Shown here: one piece after another, positions 58,399 to 64,000 of the stretch
Layout: each line of letters opens with the position of its first letter
How positions within the stretch are numbered: the stretch's first letter is position 1
Position numbers and translations under genes: made by a program
Notes under the pieces: model-generated
Seen by the model: only the letters and a program-made list of their open reading frames with translations
What the model was told of the DNA's origin: nothing
Database searches by the model: none
Source of the DNA: Gnetum montanum
Taxonomy: Eukaryota; Streptophyta; Gnetopsida; Gnetales; Gnetaceae
Assembly: GCA_015680685.1 (NCBI GenBank)
Contig: MNCI01015984.1
Coordinates: forward strand, 239,314-303,313
Direction of reading: 5' to 3'
DNA length: 64,000 nucleotides

Positions 58399-59179
58399 TG
58401 ATGAGTCGTCATTTGGGTGACCGCGATATCGTAGCCAGTCTTCTCATCTATAAATAAGAGGTAGACAGATCAGTTAGGCATTAGGAGGGAGTTAGTTAGT
58501 TTTTAGTTTAAGTGTTTTCATTTCTTTCTCTCCATCCTTTTCCTCTCCGTGTATGCCTGCAGTGTGGTGATTGTAATTGTACGGCATCCTTATTCGAGTG
58601 TGACGTACTTGGACATGCACATGACCGGCAATAAAGATCGAGATTACTTCATCATTGTAGCATTTACTTAGTTTAATTATTTATTTAATTGTTATTTACT
58701 GCTTTCCTAGTTAATCTCTCTTACCCTTAAACTCCTGTTAAACGCGGAATCAGTACGACTTGATTACAAGCATTTAAGTGTGACAACTTGGTAACCCAGT
58801 AGCGTACCTAGGATCTACGCTTGGTAATCCCAGTGGTAGTCGTGCACAAAGTCCAAGATGTGTATGGATAATCAAGGAACGGATGCTCATCGCACTTAGG
58901 CTAGCTAGATTTCTTCTCACCCTTTCCCTCTTAACTTAGTTAATATTATCTTCCATTGCCTTCAAGAGTAGAATTAGGTTAGAAACCCATCATACACCTC
59001 ACTCTGGACTAAACCATGCATGACAAAGCTAATACTAGTCCAGGTGGGAAGACAGCGAACTGCGACCTAAGGCCAACTATCTAGATCCCACAACTAGTCC
59101 GTTTGCGGAGTTCGACCAGATCATGCATGTAACGCTCATATTCGTATGGTTGAGTGTAGGGGTACCTCGCCACTCATCA
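58399..59179 (+). repeat. 3' LTR of element A
   Basis: 781 bp matching 43821-44614. It has a single CGCGATATCG palindrome where the 5' LTR has two, then TATAAATA at 58449-58456. A 5 bp copy of the target (TTAGA) follows. Confidence 0.9.
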
Positions 59180-59885
59180 TTAGAGAAAGAAAAATCCATG
59201 ATGAAGATTATAATTTCTTGGCTACTTGAATGAATCTTTCATCCACTTCAAGTGGATTAGACGGTTTTGAAAAATCAATGCACTTATATGATACAAAGGA
59301 TAAAGTCTAATCACACAATAAGAAGATGTTGCAAATAATGCAAAGACTTATTGCATTGTGTGCAGTAGATAGAGATCCTCGTGGATTTAAAATCTTAGAT
59401 GATGATAGTGATGATATAGAGCGATCTTTGGTTATATGTGAAGGTGCAAGAGTAATGCTCATAGTTAACCTTTGACCTGAAGTAGGATTGGTGAATGGTG
59501 CACTTAGCACAATTCACAGTATTATGTATTCTCAAGGTAAAGAGCCACCTACATTACCATCGTACATTATTGTTGATTTTGACTCCTACATTGGATGTGC
59601 CTTTGATAATTGTAATCCTCATTATGTGCGAATTATACCTATGCTCTGAGGAGCATCTCATCAGTTACTATTATGGTTGGCATGGGCCATGACTATTCAT
59701 GATTGTTATGCTCTGAGGAATGATACTAGTTAAGGCTACTATTGACATTGGTTCGAGAGAAGTTACAGGTCTAACATTTGTTGCATTATCTAGAGTCAAG
59801 ACCATTGATTCTTTCAAGATTCATCCTCCTTTCTCTGTGCAAAGATACAGAAAGATTTCAGATGTTAAACATCAACATATATGAA
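59180..59885 (+). pseudogene. Helitron copy 2 helicase, 3' part
   Basis: Resumes helicase homology immediately after the TTAGA duplication and continues to FVALSRVKT near 59770-59795. The segment around 59700 is rearranged relative to copy 1: GACTATTCATGATTGTTATGC replaces the helicase motif V sequence that spells TIHKSQ. Confidence 0.8.
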
Positions 59886-60031
59886 ATATATAAACTTTTA
59901 TTTTAACCAATTTATGTTTACCAATATATATTATTTGGAATGCAAATAGTAACGATAACTTAAAAAATATAAAAAATAATTAAATTTTACTCATAGCCTA
60001 TGAAACCACTCCACTAGCTTAGATATATACA

Positions 60032-60368
60032 TATATATCTCTATCAATTGGCCAAGATGATTTTAAAGAAGATGTTAACCAAGCCTGACTACTGGACGAG
60101 GTAACAAGATAACTAAAAATTGAATGACTCATCCCTCCTTTGTTTCTCTACCACTTAGCCAATTTAGTTTTACCCTCTCGGTAGCCAATTTGGTTTTACT
60201 CTCTCGGTCAATCGAGAGGGTAAAACTAAATTGGCTAAGTGGTAGAGAAACAAAGGAGGGATGAGTGATTCCGTGTTTAGTTATCTTGTTACCTCATCCA
60301 ATAGTTGGGCTTGGTTAACATCATCTTCTTTGAAATCATCTCGGCCAATTGATATATATATATATATA
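60032..60368. repeat. Large inverted repeat (foldback) with about 150 bp arms
   Basis: Left arm about 60032-60181, right arm about 60210-60366, with a short loop that itself contains another partial copy of the inner arm. The arms share CAATTGGCC(A/G)AGATGATTT near the ends and CTACCACTTAGCCAATTTAG inside. AT dinucleotide runs flank the outer ends. The outer part of the left arm (to AAGCCTGAC) is also the last sequence of Helitron copy 1. It may be a MITE or foldback element, or an expansion of the Helitron terminus. Confidence 0.8.
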
Positions 60369-61033
60369 AGCTTTCATAGTAAAACACTTACTATTAGTGA
60401 GTTGATTAATCCATAGAATCCAACAAAAAATTTTGAAATTTATTTTTAAAAAAATAATAATAATGCGCTAGCTACAAGTGAGTTGGTTAATCTTAAATAA
60501 TAACAGAAGATACCAAGAAGGTTCAAAGCCCAACACTATTTAAAAAACTTAAAGTCAACTATTATTAAAGGAGGTTCAAAAGTGGTACCAACATATTCTA
60601 TCAAGCTAGGGCCTTGTTGCAAGCATGTTGCTAGAAAAAATGTATTGGTCTAATTAACCTTCACCCATGGCTCGAATTCTTCACTTTTACTTAACCTAAC
60701 CTGCTGCTGCTATCCCTAATCCTCTTATAATTATATTAATTACATTTCAGGTCACGCGTTCCAACACCTTTCACACTATCTTGATGACCGCATAAACCCT
60801 TTCTAAAAAATTAATTTGGTAACCGACACCGAAAACCCAGTCTACGTATCTTTAAAAAATACAAAAAACAAAAAAGAGAGCTTTCTTGACATGTAATTTT
60901 GCTCGTTAAGGCAAACCTATTCGTGTCTAAAACATTCAAGCGTAATCGATTTCGTTCTTTGGTAGCTTCAACATTGAATCGAGAAAATTCCGATTGAAAG
61001 GCAAATTTCACGGATTTATCGAATCTGATACCA
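60369..61033 (+). promoter_or_regulatory. Upstream region and probable 5' UTR exon of the CUE-domain gene
   Basis: No ORF supported. A donor-like CTGATACCAG|GTTAGC near 61034, paired with the acceptor GGGTTTGCAG at 61991, suggests a 5' UTR exon ending about 61033 and a roughly 960 bp leader intron. The TSS and TATA box are not resolved. Confidence 0.4.
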
Positions 61034-62034
61034 GGTTAGCAGCATATCGTCAAGAGTTGTCTCTTTACAGCTTATATTGAATTCTGCTGCTACTTGATTC
61101 TCGAGCGTTTTTAATTATCTCCAGTTTTAGGTCTGGTGCTACTTGCATTCTCTGTGATTTTTATTTATCGTGTTTCTTGTTTCGCTTTGTATCTAGTTTC
61201 ATTGCCTTCATCTCGGATTTCTGCGATTTAGGATTGTCACGGTATTTGAATTGGAGAATTTCGATTTCTGTGTTTTTAAAAGTTGGTGTGAAATTATCTT
61301 CATTGTATGAGTTGAGCAGAATTGAATGATAAGATTTATCCGATGTCGAAAAGCTCTGAATTGAATGCGAGTGGTTAACTTTCAAGGGCTTCTAGCAGTC
61401 TACATTAGTGAATGCGTTTTTGTTTTTTTCTAGAAATTCAGCTCAAGCTCTTCAATCTAGATATTGTAATATGCTTTTAGTTATTCACCAGTGAAATTTT
61501 TTTATTTACAATTTTAACTTAGTATCGAAAAAAGTTGCCTTTGTTCCGGATTTTTCTCTTACGATGTTAATTGTAGAAGATTGAGCTAGTCTTCTGGTAT
61601 TGATGTGTGCATGTGACACGATGCACATGCTTATTTAGTATTTTGATATCTTAGAATATTATATTTAAGTAATTAGGTTTCAGAGACAGTTTAGAAAATG
61701 GAAAACTAACCGTAACGGAAAGTACATGCATTGTCGGATTGGTTGCTGGGAAAAATAAAAATAAAAATAAAAAGGAAACTGTTTGTGAACTTCATGTAAG
61801 CAGTCATTTGTTACATGTATTTCCTGTTATCTTGAAATTTACGAGATATTTCTGGCTGTGTACTAAAACCTGGTTAATATGTTTGAAATTAATTAGAAGT
61901 CCTTATGTTTTTTCTTTCCATAAACTTTTGATAGTTTAATTTTACCATTGTTCTGCAAAATTTAGGTTCTTTTTTCATTTTTGGGTTTGCAGCTGTTTGA
62001 TTTTTCTGTTTTCTGGGAACTATAGCAGAAGGAG

Positions 62035-64000
62035 ATGAAGTCTTGGAAAAGTTCATTTGATGTTTTATCAGCTATATTTCCACAGGTATATTAGTATACT
62101 TTTACCTATTATTTTACACAATTTTTGTTGCTTACATACATGATTTTCTTAACATATCCCGATTGCGATTACATAAGTACGATTTCTTATTAAATGTTTG
62201 ACTTACCATTGTCTTATTTAATCTTTAATTTCTCATTCTGTAGGTATGAATTACTAGTGATAGCTTTTTGCAGTTTTTGCATTAGTAGCTTTAAGTAAAT
62301 CAAGGCAAATTTGTCTACTGTTTTGTTTGAAGGTTGATAGTCGCCTCCTCAAGGCGGCTGCTTTGGAGCATGGTGATGATGTTTACCCTGCTTACGAGTT
62401 TATTTTAAAAGAGGTTCTTCCCAGACAAAATCACCATGACGAAATGCCACAACCTCAAATAGAAGTCAGAGGAGAATGTTCTAGCAGTCATTGTCCTTCT
62501 GGGAAATCTTATTTGTTTGATGCAGCATCCAAAGAAAAAGGTGATGGTAGAGCTTTTTGGTGGACAAATATACTTTTTCTATTTAAACTATGTAGCTTTC
62601 CAGAATAAATTCTGAAATTCTTTTAAGGTTTTATTGCTTCTTAGTTTCACGGCTGGTAATTCATTTGTAAATGTCCTCCCAGCGTATGTTTTTCTGTATT
62701 GTTCTTGATCATATTATTGGGTTTACTAATAATTTTCGTTTCACTACTTCTGACTATATATTTCATGTTGTCCTGAATAATGAAGGCATTACTGCTGAAC
62801 AAGATCTTCAGGGGTTTTCTCAAGACACGAACTTTTTCTCTAACACAATGCCCATTGAGTTAAGTGAGCCAGATCAATTGCAGAAGGTGGATTACAAGTC
62901 CAATGAGCTGAAAGAACCAGTTCAATTACAAATTGAGGATCATAAGCCCATTGAATTTTGCGAACTGGTTCAGATACAAAATGTAGAGCATGGGCACAGT
63001 GAGCTCGGAGAACCATTTCAATTACAAAATTTGGATTATGAGCCCACTGAGTACTCTGAAGCAGTTCTATTGCAAGATGTTGATTATGATAGCAATTTGG
63101 TTTCAAACATGCATGACACAGAGAGTTGCGTAGGTCAGATTCAACTCAATGCAAATCATGAAGATGCTTGTGATGTCCAATCATGCTATGTTGAAAATGT
63201 TTCAGAACTGAGCACTACAAATAAGGATAGTTCACTTAAATGCAGTACTGTAGCTAGCATATCGTATCGTAGGCAAAATGTTAAAATGTATATTCTGGAC
63301 GAATTAATTGTCAGTGCAAGGAAAGAGAAGGTACAGTGTGTCTGTTTTTTTATCCATGAATTACATCACATATCTAAGTTATTGTTCACATTCATTAAAA
63401 CTTTTTTGTGCGCTGCCTTGGTTAAACTCTGATGTCATGCATTGTATTATGCAGGATAAGCTTACAGAAGGTATGCATTCTATTTCACTCCTTAAAGAAA
63501 CTGCTGAATCAGAAGAGTCATTAGCTCAGCATGCTAGGGAAGAGGCAGAAGAAGCTGGACTGGAGATCATGGCAAAGGTTGAAGAACTGAGAACAAAGAT
63601 CTCACGTACCAACGAAACAAATGCAATGGTTTTGACCTTTTCTGTTTTGATTCAATTTTAAAACCATATTTTTATTTTGCACTATGATGGTTGGTTCATG
63701 ACAACTTCTTCTTGTCTCTGGTTTACAGCATGCTAGTGAGGTGTATGGTGAGCGGTCTGTTTTAGGAACAGAAGCACGGGAACTGCAGTCACGACTCTCA
63801 ACTTTGTCCTCAGATGAGACAAGAGCGAGTTTCATGATTGATGAGGTAGTTGCTTTTCAGTAGTGCATTGGAAGGAGTTATGCTTCACCCTTTTTAACAA
63901 CACTACACAAAAATTATGCATGTTTAATAAATTCTCTTTGTGCACTGTGAAATAGGCACGACTGTCAAGGTATTCTAAGCTGTACAGTCTGCTATGTACA
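62035..64000 (+). CDS. CUE-domain protein with 16-residue repeats and coiled coil, 3' truncated by window
   Basis: Coding exons: 62035-62085, 62333-62540, 62786-63330, 63455-63628, 63729-63845, and 63956 to the window edge (a donor just inside it near 63969 is possible). All junctions are GT/AG and the phases agree. The start is the first ATG after the leader acceptor. Exons 1-2 encode a CUE-type ubiquitin-binding helical domain: SSFDVLSAIFPQVDSRLLKA then YEFILKEVLP, with the FP motif and the C-terminal leucines. Exon 3 (62857-63096) has five tandem 16-residue repeats (consensus E-L-x-E-P-x-Q-L-Q-x-V/L-D-Y-x-x-N/T). Exons 4-5 form an Ala/Glu-rich coiled coil (SLAQHAREEAEEAGLEIMAK). Probably a ubiquitin-pathway adaptor, unknown partner. 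No damage is seen. Confidence 0.8.

Larger units (their letters stand above)
43821..59179 (+). mobile_element. LTR retrotransposon A (gag and ORF2, no pol), host of element B
   Basis: LTRs at 43821-44614 and 58399-59179, flanked by TTAGA on both sides (43816-43820 and 59180-59184). The primer binding site follows the 5' LTR (TTGGCACCGTTGCCAGGGAC at 44615) and a polypurine tract CAGTCGTGGGGGTA precedes the 3' LTR. Interior order: gag, long noncoding spacer, then ORF2. There is no protease, RT, RNase H or integrase, so it is non-autonomous, about 8.6 kb without the nested B copy. Its LTRs and noncoding spacer match element D, the pol-bearing relative. Confidence 0.9.
38652..60100 (+). mobile_element. 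Helitron copy 2, interrupted by LTR elements A and B
   Basis: Second, closely similar copy of the Helitron at 24431-30674, in the same orientation, on the other side of the TOPLESS-related gene. Homology runs from about 38652 to 43820, then resumes at 59180. The interruption is element A with duplication TTAGA. Joining the two sides reproduces the uninterrupted sequence of copy 1 at about 29772-29790. Its 3' end near 60030-60100 merges with an inverted repeat. Confidence 0.9.

Overview
This window is from a land-plant nuclear genome, AT-rich and dominated by transposable elements. The evidence is a TOPLESS/TPR-type Groucho co-repressor gene with many small introns, plant Athila-like and Tat/Ogre-like LTR retrotransposons, Rep/helicase Helitrons with introns, and a Penelope-like element (PLE). 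PLEs are rare in flowering plants and better known from conifers, ferns and lycophytes, so a non-angiosperm is my inference. Only two ordinary host genes are visible: a TOPLESS-related gene on the minus strand (31647-36251, N-terminal part not in the window) and a CUE-domain gene on the plus strand (coding from 62035, running off the right edge).

Left block (1-24189): one decayed Athila-like element (here 'D'). Its gag end, protease, RT, RNase H and integrase lie at 1-3957, and its 3' LTR is at 23398-24189. A 17.4 kb Tat/Ogre-like element ('C', 5454-22837) with 1.45 kb LTRs is inserted in it. Between the protease and RT of C, in the opposite orientation, is a nine-exon gene (16388 down to 12315). 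It has regular GT/AG introns, a domain resembling an FCP1/NIF (HAD) phosphatase that lacks its catalytic residues, a retroelement-like domain and a coiled coil. It is now broken by in-frame stops. C also carries two families of short tandem repeats that recur in its LTRs, leader, intron and 3' region. An assembly gap covers its integrase core.

Middle block (about 24430-38650): Helitron copy 1 (to 30674), then the 18 visible exons of the TOPLESS-related gene. They form one uninterrupted frame of 801 codons covering the WD40 part only. Where the LisH/CTLH exons should follow there is a plus-strand PLE (about 36330-38400) with an RT domain, no visible GIY-YIG endonuclease and a hammerhead-like motif. 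An array of about 26 bp repeats comes next.

Right block (about 38650-60370): Helitron copy 2, interrupted inside its helicase by LTR element A (43821-59179, 5 bp duplication TTAGA). A is itself interrupted inside gag by sister element B (45747-52503, duplication TTGGA). A and B belong to the same LTR family as D but have no pol. They keep gag and a second, env-position ORF that D has lost. A roughly 150 bp-arm inverted repeat ends this block. The CUE gene follows, with five tandem 16-residue repeats in its third coding exon.

Almost every element ORF is broken, commonly by TAG/TGA/TAA stops one transition away from CAG/CGA/CAA/TGG. This fits decay of methylated DNA. The two host genes show no such damage.
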